Assembly: GCA_027351005.1 (NCBI GenBank)
Contig: DAIEJF010000270.1
Span: forward strand, 1 to 33,752
Direction of reading: 5' to 3'
DNA length: 33,752 nucleotides
DNA from: Paracoccaceae bacterium
Lineage (GTDB): Bacteria > Pseudomonadota > Alphaproteobacteria > Rhodobacterales > Rhodobacteraceae
The notes under the pieces were generated by a model. The model had not been told where the DNA came from. It searched no databases and saw only the letters and a program-made list of their open reading frames with translations. The translations under genes were made by a program, and so were the position numbers. Below are positions 9,384-18,100 of this stretch, piece after piece (the first letter of the stretch is position 1; each line of letters opens with the position of its first letter).

Positions 9384-10088
9384 TCAGTCCGGCGCCAGCA
9401 TGTAGCCCGATCCGCGCACCGTCTGCAGGTAGCGCGGCTGGCGCGAATCCGCTTCGATCTTGCGGCGAAGGCGGGTGATCTGCACGTCCACCGCCCGTGC
9501 GGTGGCTTGCCCGTCGTCCCGCCCGAGGTCGGCCACCAGCTTTTCCCGGCTGACTGCCGCGCCGGGCTGGGCGGCGAAGATCCGCATCAGCTGCGCCTCG
9601 GTCGCCGTCAGCCGGATCAACTCGCTGCCCCGCCACAATTCGCCCCGCTCGATCTCGTAGCGTACCGGGCCAAGGTGCAGCACCTTGGGCCCGGTATCGG
9701 CCGGGCGCACCGCGGGCGCGCGCCGCAGGATCGCATTGATCCGAAGCAGAAGCTCCTTTGGTTCGAAAGGCTTGGCCAGATAATCATCGGCCCCCGCCTC
9801 CAGCCCCTCGATCCGGCTGCCCGTCTCGCCCCGGGCGGTCAGCAGCAGGATGGGTGTGCTTTGACGGGCCCGCAGCGCGCGGGTGAAGCTGATGCCATCC
9901 TCGCCGGGCATCATCACGTCCAGCACGATCAGGTCAAAGTCGAGCCCCGCCATCAGCCGCCTGGCATGCGCCGCGTCGCGTGCGGCGGTCACCCAGAAGC
10001 CGTTGCGGATCAGGAACTTCTGCAGAAGCCCGCGGATCCTCTCGTCATCGTCCACAATCAGCAGGTGAACATCGGCCTCGCTACTCAT
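9384..10088 (-). CDS. petR: OmpR-family response regulator, PetR-like
   Basis: Receiver LLIVDDDERIRGLLQKFL...DLIVLDVMMPGEDGI...PILLLTARGE...YLAKPFEPKELLLRI and winged-helix C-terminus ARAVDVQITRLRRKIEADSRQPRYLQTVRGSGYML. Symbol from pairing with a MarR-type gene as in Rhodobacter petPR. Confidence 0.85.
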   Translation of the reverse strand: MSSEADVHLLIVDDDERIRGLLQKFLIRNGFWVTAARDAAHARRLMAGLDFDLIVLDVMMPGEDGISFTRALRARQSTPILLLTARGETGSRIEGLEAGADDYLAKPFEPKELLLRINAILRRAPAVRPADTGPKVLHLGPVRYEIERGELWRGSELIRLTATEAQLMRIFAAQPGAAVSREKLVADLGRDDGQATARAVDVQITRLRRKIEADSRQPRYLQTVRGSGYMLAPD

Positions 10089-10594
10089 GCTCCGGCATCC
10101 TTCAGCGTCTGGTACTGGCGCCGCATCTCGGGTTCCATCATCGCCTCAAGCACCTGTCGGAACCCGGCCACCGCCTGTGGCCCTGCCGCGCGGTAGGCCG
10201 ACCGCATCCGCCCGCGCTGGGCCTCGGACAGCTCGCGCTCCAGCGCGGTGCCCTTCTCGGTCAGGAACAGGTGCCGTTCGCGCTTGTCCTTGCGGCCCAC
10301 CCGGCTTTCCACCAGCCCGTCGTCGATCAGCGTCCTGAGCACCCGGTTCAGTGACTGCTTGGTGACGCCGAGGATCGACAGCAGGTTGTTCACCGTCGTT
10401 CCGGGGCTGCGATGGATGAAGTGCATGGCCCGGTGATGCGCCCGGCCATATTCGTGCCGTTCGAGGATGCGGTCGGGGTCAGCGGTGAAGCCGCGATAAG
10501 CGAAGAACATCGCCTCGATCCCCTTGCGCAGTTGGTCGTCGGTCAGGAACAGCAGGCTTTCGCCGCCGCCCGGTCCTGCGCCACCTTCCGCCAT
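10085..10594 (-). CDS. petP: MarR-family transcriptional regulator, PetP-like
   Basis: HHRAMHFIHRSPGTTVNNLLSILGVTKQSLNRVLRTLIDDGLVESRVGRKDKRERHLFLTEKG; ATGA overlap with petR. Confidence 0.82.
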   Translation of the reverse strand: MAEGGAGPGGGESLLFLTDDQLRKGIEAMFFAYRGFTADPDRILERHEYGRAHHRAMHFIHRSPGTTVNNLLSILGVTKQSLNRVLRTLIDDGLVESRVGRKDKRERHLFLTEKGTALERELSEAQRGRMRSAYRAAGPQAVAGFRQVLEAMMEPEMRRQYQTLKDAGA

Positions 10595-10633
10595 GCCGCC
10601 GTCCCCCGATCACACCTGCCGTGCCCGTCTTCG

Positions 10634-10662
10634 ATTTTATGTCAGCCTTGTTGACTTTCCAA
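10634..10662 (-). promoter_or_regulatory. Candidate petPR promoter with internal inverted repeat
   Basis: Minus-strand TTGGAA (10662-10657), 17-nt spacer, TAAAAT (10639-10634); spacer contains GTCA-N7-TGAC (10641-10655). Confidence 0.45.
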
Positions 10663-10703
10663 GAATCAATTGTTACCCGTCCACAGATTTCACGCAATAA
10701 AAT

Positions 10704-10716
10704 GTCCGAAACGGAC
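10704..10716. promoter_or_regulatory. Palindrome GTCCG-AAA-CGGAC, candidate operator
   Basis: Perfect 5-bp arms in an AT-rich stretch directly 5' of a TATAAA, 50-65 bp upstream of the aminotransferase ATG. Confidence 0.4.
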
Positions 10717-10768
10717 CTATAAAGCGCAACTTTTGAAAATCGACCTGCGGGCTCGGACGGAGGAAGGC

Positions 10769-11638
10769 ATGTCTGACGCTTTTGACGATCGCAACGGCTG
10801 GATCTGGATGGACGGCGCATTGGTGCCCTGGCGGCAGGCCACGGTGCATGTGCTGACCCACGCGCTGCACTATGCCTCGGCGGTGTTCGAAGGCGAGCGC
10901 AGCTACGGCGGCCGGATCTTCCAGAGCCGCGCGCACAGTGCCCGCCTCATCCGGTCGGGCGACCTGATCGACATGCCGTTGCCCTGGACACTGGACCAGA
11001 TCGAGGCCGCCAAGGCCGCGCTGCTGCAGGCGAATGGCTGGAGCGATGCCTATGTCCGCGCCATCGCCTGGCGCGCGTCTGGGCTGGACATGGGCGTATC
11101 GGCCCGCCGCAATCCGGTGCGGCTGGCGATCGCGGGGTGGTCATGGGCGCCTTATTACGGCGACGCCCGGCTGAAGGGCGCCCGGCTCGACATCGCGAAA
11201 TGGAAGCGCCCCAGCCCCGAAACCATCCCGTCAGCGGCCAAGGCCTCGGGGCTCTACATGATCTGCACCATGTCGAAACACGCCGCCGAGGCGAAGGGCT
11301 GCGCAGACGCCATGATGTTCGACTATCGCGGCCATGTGGCCGAGGCGACAAGCGCCAACATCTTCTTCGTGAAAGACGGCGCGGTCCACACGCCCTTGCC
11401 CGATTGCGTCCTGGCGGGGATCACCCGCCAGACCGTCATCGACCTGCTTCGTGCCGAGGGCGTGACGGTGCACGAGCGCCATATCGGCCCGCATGAACTG
11501 GAAGGCTTCCAGCAATGCTGGCTGACCGGCACCGCCGCCGAGGTGACGCCCGTTGCCGAAATCGGCCCCTGGCGCTTCGAGGTGGGCGCCCTGGCCCGCC
11601 ATGTGATCGACCGCTATCAGGCGCTGGTGCGGGCCTGA
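10769..11638 (+). CDS. ilvE: Branched-chain amino acid aminotransferase
   Basis: HALHYASAVFEGERSYGGRIFQ...GVSARRNPVRLAIAGWSWAPYYG...AKASGLYMICTMSKHAAEAKGCADAMMFDYRGHVAEATSANIFFV...VLAGITRQTVIDL; aggaagg RBS before 10769. Confidence 0.95.
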   Translation: MSDAFDDRNGWIWMDGALVPWRQATVHVLTHALHYASAVFEGERSYGGRIFQSRAHSARLIRSGDLIDMPLPWTLDQIEAAKAALLQANGWSDAYVRAIAWRASGLDMGVSARRNPVRLAIAGWSWAPYYGDARLKGARLDIAKWKRPSPETIPSAAKASGLYMICTMSKHAAEAKGCADAMMFDYRGHVAEATSANIFFVKDGAVHTPLPDCVLAGITRQTVIDLLRAEGVTVHERHIGPHELEGFQQCWLTGTAAEVTPVAEIGPWRFEVGALARHVIDRYQALVRA

Positions 11639-11672
11639 CCCGCGCGCAAGGCTGGCCGCGCGGGGCGGGCTG

Positions 11673-11867
11673 TCAGTTGGCGTCGCCCCGCTCGATCCGC
11701 AGGAACTCGCGCAGCCGCTGGCCGGTATCGCGGCCGGTCGAGGCGGCGCGATGCAGCAGGCGTTCCGCGCGGCCCGGCCGGTTCTCGGCGTGCTCGATCG
11801 CCACATAGGCCCGCGTCCGTTCGCCGTCCTTGCCCGCACGGGGCCGGTCGATGATGTGTCTGGCCAT
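11673..11867 (-). CDS. Small hypothetical protein (64 aa)
   Basis: MARHIIDRPRAGKDGERTRAYVAIEHAENRPGRAERLLHRAASTGRDTGQRLREFLRIERGDAN; good SD gggagg on minus strand before ATG 11867. Confidence 0.6.
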   Translation of the reverse strand: MARHIIDRPRAGKDGERTRAYVAIEHAENRPGRAERLLHRAASTGRDTGQRLREFLRIERGDAN

Positions 11868-11925
11868 GCTGGTCCTCCCCTGGCAGGGCGCCAGTCTAGC
11901 ATGGACGGGGGCAAAGATCGACCGC

Positions 11926-12312
11926 CTAGCCGTTCTCGCCTGCGTGAGGGGCGGGAAGCAGCTGGGCCACAAGTCGCGCGGTCGAATGGCCAAGATCCAG
12001 CACCATCGCCTGGCCCTTCTGGGTCTCGAGCGTGATCGCCGCCATCAGATGGGTCGCCACGATCAGGTTCAGCGTGCCGGTGAAGGTGGCGGGGCGCGGC
12101 TCGCGGTCCAGCCAGCGCGCGGCCATCATCGCGGCGGGCGTGCCACCGAAACAGGCCAGCAACAACAGGGTGCTTTCCGGCACCGGCCATTCATCCGCGG
12201 CGCGTCGGCGGGCATCCACGGCATAGAGGAACATCGTCAGACCGTTGACGAACACCAGGTACAGCACAAGCGAAAGCGCCATAAACGCGGGGCTTCCGGG
12301 ATACATCTGCAT
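11926..12312 (-). CDS. DUF1294-like small membrane protein
   Basis: FMALSLVLYLVFVNGLTMFLYAVDARRRAADEWPVPESTLLLLACFGGTPAAMMAARWLDREPRPATF: hydrophobic segments and DUF1294-like DxRRA...PExxLLLLACFGG pattern. Confidence 0.7.
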   Translation of the reverse strand: MQMYPGSPAFMALSLVLYLVFVNGLTMFLYAVDARRRAADEWPVPESTLLLLACFGGTPAAMMAARWLDREPRPATFTGTLNLIVATHLMAAITLETQKGQAMVLDLGHSTARLVAQLLPAPHAGENG

Positions 12313-12383
12313 GACAGACTCTCCGCAGCGGCTGAATGTTCCGGCGACGGTCCCGCACAATCATGGCGGGAATCTGGCTGCGG

Positions 12384-13445
12384 TTACGGCATTCTTGCGG
12401 CAGGTGTCAGCCGCGCGAGCGCCCAGTCAGCCGCCTCGGCGACCGCGGGATCGGGATCGGACAGATGCGGTGTCGCGGCCGCGGCCAGTGCCGGATCGCC
12501 GCTATTGCCGATTGCGTAAAGCACGTTGCGCAGGAAGCGGTCGCGCCCGATCCGCTTGATCGGGCTGCCCGCAAAGCGCGCGCGGAACCCCGCATCGTCC
12601 AGCGCCGCAAGCTCGGCCAGTGGCGGCGCCCCGGTCCGGTCGGCATAGCCGATCTCGGCCGCGGCGACGGCGAACTTGTTCCAGGGGCAGACCGCCAGGC
12701 AATCGTCGCAGCCATAGATCCGGTTGCCCAGACCCGGCCGCAGCGCGGGGTCCACCGGCCCGCGGTGTTCGATCGTCAGATAACTGATGCAGCGCCGGGC
12801 ATCGAGCTGGTAGGGCGCCGGGAAGGCCCCGGTGGGGCAGGCATCCAGACAGGCGCGGCAACTGCCGCAATGGTCGGTTTCGGCGGCATCCACCGGCAGT
12901 GCCAGCGTGGTGAAGATCGCGCCAAGGAAGATCCAGTTGCCGTGATCGCGCGACACGAGGTTGGTGTGCTTGCCCTGCCAGCCCAGCCCCGCCGCCTGCG
13001 CCAGCGGCTTTTCCATCACCGGCGCGGTATCCACGAAAACCTTGATCTCGCCCCCCGCCGCATCGATCAGCCACCGCCCCAGCCGCTTCAGCCGCCGCTT
13101 TACCAGGTCGTGGTAATCCTTGCCGCGCGCATAGACGCTGATCGCGCCTTGCCCGCGCGCCCGCGTCGCTGCCAGCGGATCGCCCGCGGGTGTGTAGCTT
13201 TCGGCCAGCATGACCACGCTCTGCGCCGCGGGCCAGAGCGCCACGGGATCGACGCGCCAGCCCATGCGTTCGGCCATCCAGCCCATCTGCCCGTGCCGCC
13301 CCGCCGCCACATAGGCCGCCAGCCGCGCCGAAGCCTGCGGGATCGCATCGGGACGACAGATGCCCAGCCCGGCGAAGCCCTCGGCCCGCGCCCGGTCTTC
13401 CAGCGCCGCGCGAAGGTCGGCGCCCTGCATCGCTGCCCGTTTCAT
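12384..13445 (-). CDS. queG: Epoxyqueuosine reductase
   Basis: GYADR...; 4Fe-4S motifs [16 protein letters not shown] and [38 protein letters not shown]. Confidence 0.96.
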   Translation of the reverse strand: MKRAAMQGADLRAALEDRARAEGFAGLGICRPDAIPQASARLAAYVAAGRHGQMGWMAERMGWRVDPVALWPAAQSVVMLAESYTPAGDPLAATRARGQGAISVYARGKDYHDLVKRRLKRLGRWLIDAAGGEIKVFVDTAPVMEKPLAQAAGLGWQGKHTNLVSRDHGNWIFLGAIFTTLALPVDAAETDHCGSCRACLDACPTGAFPAPYQLDARRCISYLTIEHRGPVDPALRPGLGNRIYGCDDCLAVCPWNKFAVAAAEIGYADRTGAPPLAELAALDDAGFRARFAGSPIKRIGRDRFLRNVLYAIGNSGDPALAAAATPHLSDPDPAVAEAADWALARLTPAARMP

Positions 13446-13500
13446 CTTGGTCCAAACATCCCCGGGGCAAGCGGGTGGCAAAGAGCCCCCCGCGACCGCG

Positions 13501-14166
13501 TCAGAAATCCAGGTCGGCGTAATGCGGCGGTGGCGGAAAGCCTGGCACCTGATCCATCAGCAGGGTCCGGAACGAGGGCCGCGACTTGATCTTGGCGTAC
13601 CATTCCTTGACGTTGGCATTCCGGTTCCAGTCCACGTCGCTGATGTAGTCCAGGCTCGACAGATGCGCGGCCGCGGCAAAATCGGCCAGCGTCATCACAT
13701 CCCCCGCCAGCCAGCGGCGCTGATCCAGCAGCCAGCCGAGGTAGTCGAGGTGATACTTGATCCGGGTGGCGCCATACTTGACGTTCTTGGAATCCGGGTA
13801 GCCCTGACCGCTGATCTTCTTGTTCACCCGCTCGTACAGCAGGCGCGAGGTGACCTCGTTGTGGAACTTGTCGTCGAACCAGGCGCAGAGGCGGCGCACC
13901 TCGTAGCGGTCCTCGGGGGTGCGCGGCATCAGGGCGGGTGTGGGGTGGCGTTCCTCGATCAGCTCGCAGATCGCCTGGCTTTCCGACAGGGTCATCCCCT
14001 CCAGCCGCAGCACCGGCACCTTGCCTGCCGGGTTCCGGCGCAGGAATTCCGGCGCCTGTTCCCAGTAGCGTTCCTCGATCAGCTCCACCTCGATCCGCTT
14101 TTCCGCAAGCGTCAGGCGCACCTTGCGGCAGAAGGGAGAAAGCGGAACGTGAAAAAGGCGGTTCAT
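13501..14166 (-). CDS. Glutathione S-transferase family protein
   Basis: [72 protein letters not shown]. Confidence 0.93.
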   Translation of the reverse strand: MNRLFHVPLSPFCRKVRLTLAEKRIEVELIEERYWEQAPEFLRRNPAGKVPVLRLEGMTLSESQAICELIEERHPTPALMPRTPEDRYEVRRLCAWFDDKFHNEVTSRLLYERVNKKISGQGYPDSKNVKYGATRIKYHLDYLGWLLDQRRWLAGDVMTLADFAAAAHLSSLDYISDVDWNRNANVKEWYAKIKSRPSFRTLLMDQVPGFPPPPHYADLDF

Positions 14167-14224
14167 CTGAAGGTCGGTCCGGACTGGGGCGGTGGTTCCT
14201 CAATGCCCCGCCGCACCGCCGAAT

Positions 14225-14974
14225 TCAATCCTTGAAGCAATCGTCGCGCCCGTCGGCGGCGATGGTGCGCGCACCGTCCACGATCTCTTGCGCACGGCGG
14301 CGCAGGAAGGCCCCGGGGTGGGCCGCATTGCGCTGCTTCGGATCCGGCAGCACCGCCGCCAGCAGCGCCGCCTGTCCGCCCGAGATTGCGTCGGGCTCGA
14401 CCGCGAAGGCCCGGGCCGTCCCGGCCTTCACCCCGAAGGTGCCGGGGCCGAATTCGGCAACGTTCAGGTAGACCTCGAGGATGCGCCGCTTGCCCCAGAC
14501 CAGTTCGACGATCGGGGTCAGCAGCGCCTCCATCGCCTTGCGGGGCCAGCTGTGGCCTTGCCACAGGAAGACGTTCTTCACGACCTGCTGGCTGATCGTC
14601 GATCCGCCGCGGGTCCCGCCTGCCTCGGCCGCCGCGCGGATCGCGGCGATGTCGAAGCCCCAGTGGCGGCAGAAGTTGGCGTCCTCGGCCGCCACGACGG
14701 ACCGCGCCATGACCGGCGCGATCTTGTCGAAGGGCACCCAGGACTGGTTCACATGGCCCAGCCGCAGCCCTTCGGAAAACATGTAGGGCGTGGTGGGCGG
14801 GTTCACGAAGCGGAACACGACGATCAGGAGCAGGAAGACCCCCGCCACCCCCGCAAGCGCCCGCCGCCCCCAGAGCCGGACCGGCGGCCAGAGGCGGCGC
14901 AGAAGCGGTGGCGGAGGCGGCGGGGCCTTGCGCCCCTTGCCGCCGGTCTTGCCCTTGCCCTCTGCCGCCGCCAT
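14225..14974 (-). CDS. mtgA: Monofunctional biosynthetic peptidoglycan transglycosylase
   Basis: NQSWVPFDKIAPVMARSVVAAEDANFCRHWGFDIAAIRAA...RGGSTISQQVVKNVFLWQGHSWPRKAMEALLTPIVELVWGKRRILEVYLNVAEFGPGTFGV. Confidence 0.97.
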   Translation of the reverse strand: MAAAEGKGKTGGKGRKAPPPPPPLLRRLWPPVRLWGRRALAGVAGVFLLLIVVFRFVNPPTTPYMFSEGLRLGHVNQSWVPFDKIAPVMARSVVAAEDANFCRHWGFDIAAIRAAAEAGGTRGGSTISQQVVKNVFLWQGHSWPRKAMEALLTPIVELVWGKRRILEVYLNVAEFGPGTFGVKAGTARAFAVEPDAISGGQAALLAAVLPDPKQRNAAHPGAFLRRRAQEIVDGARTIAADGRDDCFKD

Positions 14975-15074
14975 GCGCCCCGTTCCCTGTTGCCCCCCAG
15001 ACCTAACCCGCCCGCGCGGCAAATGGAAAGGCCGTGTCGCCCGGGCCGGGGCAAACCCGCCGCGCAGATATGGA

Positions 15075-15106
15075 AAGGCCCCCGCGGCAGGTACCGCGGG
15101 GGCCTT
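15075..15106 (-). terminator. Hairpin downstream of gltB
   Basis: Perfect 13-bp stem AAGGCCCCCGCGG-caggta-CCGCGGGGGCCTT, 32 nt past the gltB stop. Confidence 0.75.
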
Positions 15107-15137
15107 CGGATCGCGAGATCGCCCTTGGGGCGCGGGC

Positions 15138-18100
15138 CTATTCGGCCGGAACCGCCTCGGCCCCTTCGCTCAGCGGGTGGGGCAGGTGGATCAGCATCTC
15201 CTTCGGGCAGACCTGAAGGAAATTGGCCCTCTCTGCCGCCCAGTCGGCCAGGATCGCGGCGGCCTTGCGGCTGCCGGTTTCCCGGGCGTGCCGTTCGACC
15301 AGCGCCTTCAGCTCGGCCTCCCAATGCGGGTGGCTGACGGCGCAGGTCACCAGCGTCTCGCCGTTGATGAAGTCTTCGGCCACGCCGTCGGGATCATAAA
15401 GGTAGGCCATCCCCCCGGTCATCCCGGCGCCGAAGTTGGCGCCGATGCTGCCCAGGATCACCGCCACCCCGCCGGTCATGTATTCGCAGCCGTTCGATCC
15501 GCAGCCCTCGATCACCACCTTGGCGCCCGAATTGCGCACGGCGAACCGCTCGCCCGCCCGTCCCGCGGCAAAGAGGTGCCCGGCGGTGGCGCCATAGAGC
15601 ACCGTGTTGCCGATGATCGTGTTCCGGCTGGCCTCCAGCGGCGAGGACATCTGCGGCCGTACCACGATCAGCCCGCCCGACAGACCCTTGCCGACATAGT
15701 CGTTCGCGTCGCCCTGAACCTCGAGCTTCAGGCCGTTCACCGCGAAGGCGCCCAGGGACTGCCCGCAGGACCCGGTCAGCTTGACCGTCAGGTGGTCGGG
15801 TTGCAGGCTGTTGTTCATCCCGAACCGCTTGACGATATGGCTTGAGGCCCGCGTTCCTATGGTGCGCAGCGTGTTGCGGACCGCGTAGGACAGCTGCATC
15901 TTCTCGCCATCCTCGAAGAAGCGGTGGCCGTCCTTGATGATCTCGGCATCCAGCGTGTCGGGCACCGCGTTGCGGGGCTTCGACCGGTCGTAGCGGATCT
16001 TCTGCGCGCCATCGACGGTGATCAGCAGCGGATTCAGGTCCAGGTCATCAAGATGCGCCGAGCCGCGCGACACCTGCGTCAGCAGGTCGGCCCGGCCGAT
16101 GATGTCATCCATCGTCCGCGCGCCGATCGAGGCCAGGATCTCCCGCACCTCCTGTGCGTAGAAGGTGATGAGGTTCACCACCTTGTCGGCGGTGCCGGTG
16201 AACTTGGCCCGCAGCGCCTCGTTCTGGGTGCAGACGCCCACCGGGCAGGTGTTCGACTGGCACTGGCGCACCATGATGCACCCCATCGCGATCAGCGCCG
16301 CGGTGCCGATGCCGTATTCCTCGGCGCCCATCATCGCGGCGATGATGATGTCGCGGCCCGTGCGCAGCCCGCCATCGGTGCGCAGCGTGATCCGCTCGCG
16401 CAGGTTGTTCATCGCCAGCACCTGATGCGCCTCGGTCAGGCCCATCTCCCACGGCAGGCCCGCGTATTTGATCGAGGTGGCCGGGCTGGCCCCGGTGCCG
16501 CCGTTGTGGCCCGAGATCAGGATCACGTCGGCCTTGGCCTTGGCCACCCCCGCCGCGATCGTGCCCACGCCCGATGACGACACGAGCTTCACCGTGACCT
16601 TGGCGCGCGGGTTGATCTGCTTGAGGTCATAGATCAGCTGCGCCAGATCCTCGATCGAGTAGATGTCGTGGTGCGGCGGCGGCGAGATCAGCGTGACGCC
16701 CGGCGTCGAATGGCGCAGCCGCGCGATCAGCTTGGTCACCTTCAGGCCGGGCAACTGGCCGCCCTCGCCGGGCTTGGCGCCCTGTGCCACCTTGATTTCA
16801 AGCTCTTCGCAGGCGTTGAGATATTCCGCCGTCACGCCGAAGCGGCCGCTGGCCACCTGCTTGATCTTGGCCGAAGGGTTGTCGCCATTCGGCTCGGGCG
16901 TGAAATGCGCCGGATCTTCGCCGCCCTCGCCCGAATCCGACTTCGCGCCGATCCGGTTCATGGCGATGTTCAGGGTCTTGTGCGCCTCGGGGCCAAGCGC
17001 CCCCAGGCTCATGCCCGGCGTCACGAACCGCTTGCGGATCGAGGTGATGCTTTCGACCTCTTCGATCGGCACCGGCTTGCCCAGCGGCTTGATGTCCAGC
17101 AGGTCGCGCAGGTGGATGGGCGGATTGGCCCGCATGGCGGCCGAATACTGCTGCCACAGGTCATAGCTCGCCCGGTCGCACGCCGCCTGAAGCATGTGCA
17201 TCGTCTGCGCTTCCCAGGCGTGCTTTTCGCCCGAGCGGCGGGCCTTGTAGAAGCCGCCGATGGGCAACACGTCGCTGCCGCCCTTCCAGGCGCTGGCGTG
17301 GATCTCTTCCAGCTTCATCTGGATGCCGTGCAGGCCGATGCCGGAAATGCGGCTGTGCATTCCGGGGAAGTATTCGGCGACCATCGCGCGCGACAGTCCC
17401 ACCGCCTCGAAATTCAGCCCGCCGCGATAGGACGAGATGACCGAGATCCCCATCTTCGACATGATCTTCAGAAGGCCCGCGTCGATGGCCGCGCGGTACC
17501 GGCGCATCCCGTCTTCCAGCGTGCCGTCCAGCAGGCCGCGGCGGATGCGGTCTGCGATGCTGTCTTCGGCCAGATAGGCGTTCACCGTGGTGGCGCCGCA
17601 ACCGATCAGCACCGCGAAGTAATGCGGGTCGATGCATTCGGCCGAACGCACATTGACGCTGGTGAAGGTGCGCAGCCCCTTGCGCGTCAGCCAGGAATGC
17701 ACGGCCGAGGTGGCCAGAATCATCGGCATCGGCACCTTGGACGGCCCCTGATGTTCATCCGTCAGCACCAGATGACCCGCGCCCGAGCGCACGGCATCCT
17801 CTGCCTCGGCGCGGATGCGTTCCAGCCCCAGCCGCAGGGCATCGGGCTCGCCCCCCACCGGGAAGGTGCAGTCGATGAAGGCCACGTTGCCGCCGAACTG
17901 GCGCGACATGACCACGAATTCCGCGTTGGCGATGAACGGGCTTTCCAGCACCAGGATCTCGGTCTGGCTGCTGTCTTCATCCAGCACGTTCTTCAGGTTG
18001 CCAAAGCGGGTCTTCAGGCTCATCACCCGGCTTTCGCGCAACGAGTCGATCGGCGGGTTCGTCACCTGGCTGAAGTTCTGCCGGAAGAAGTGGCTCAGCG

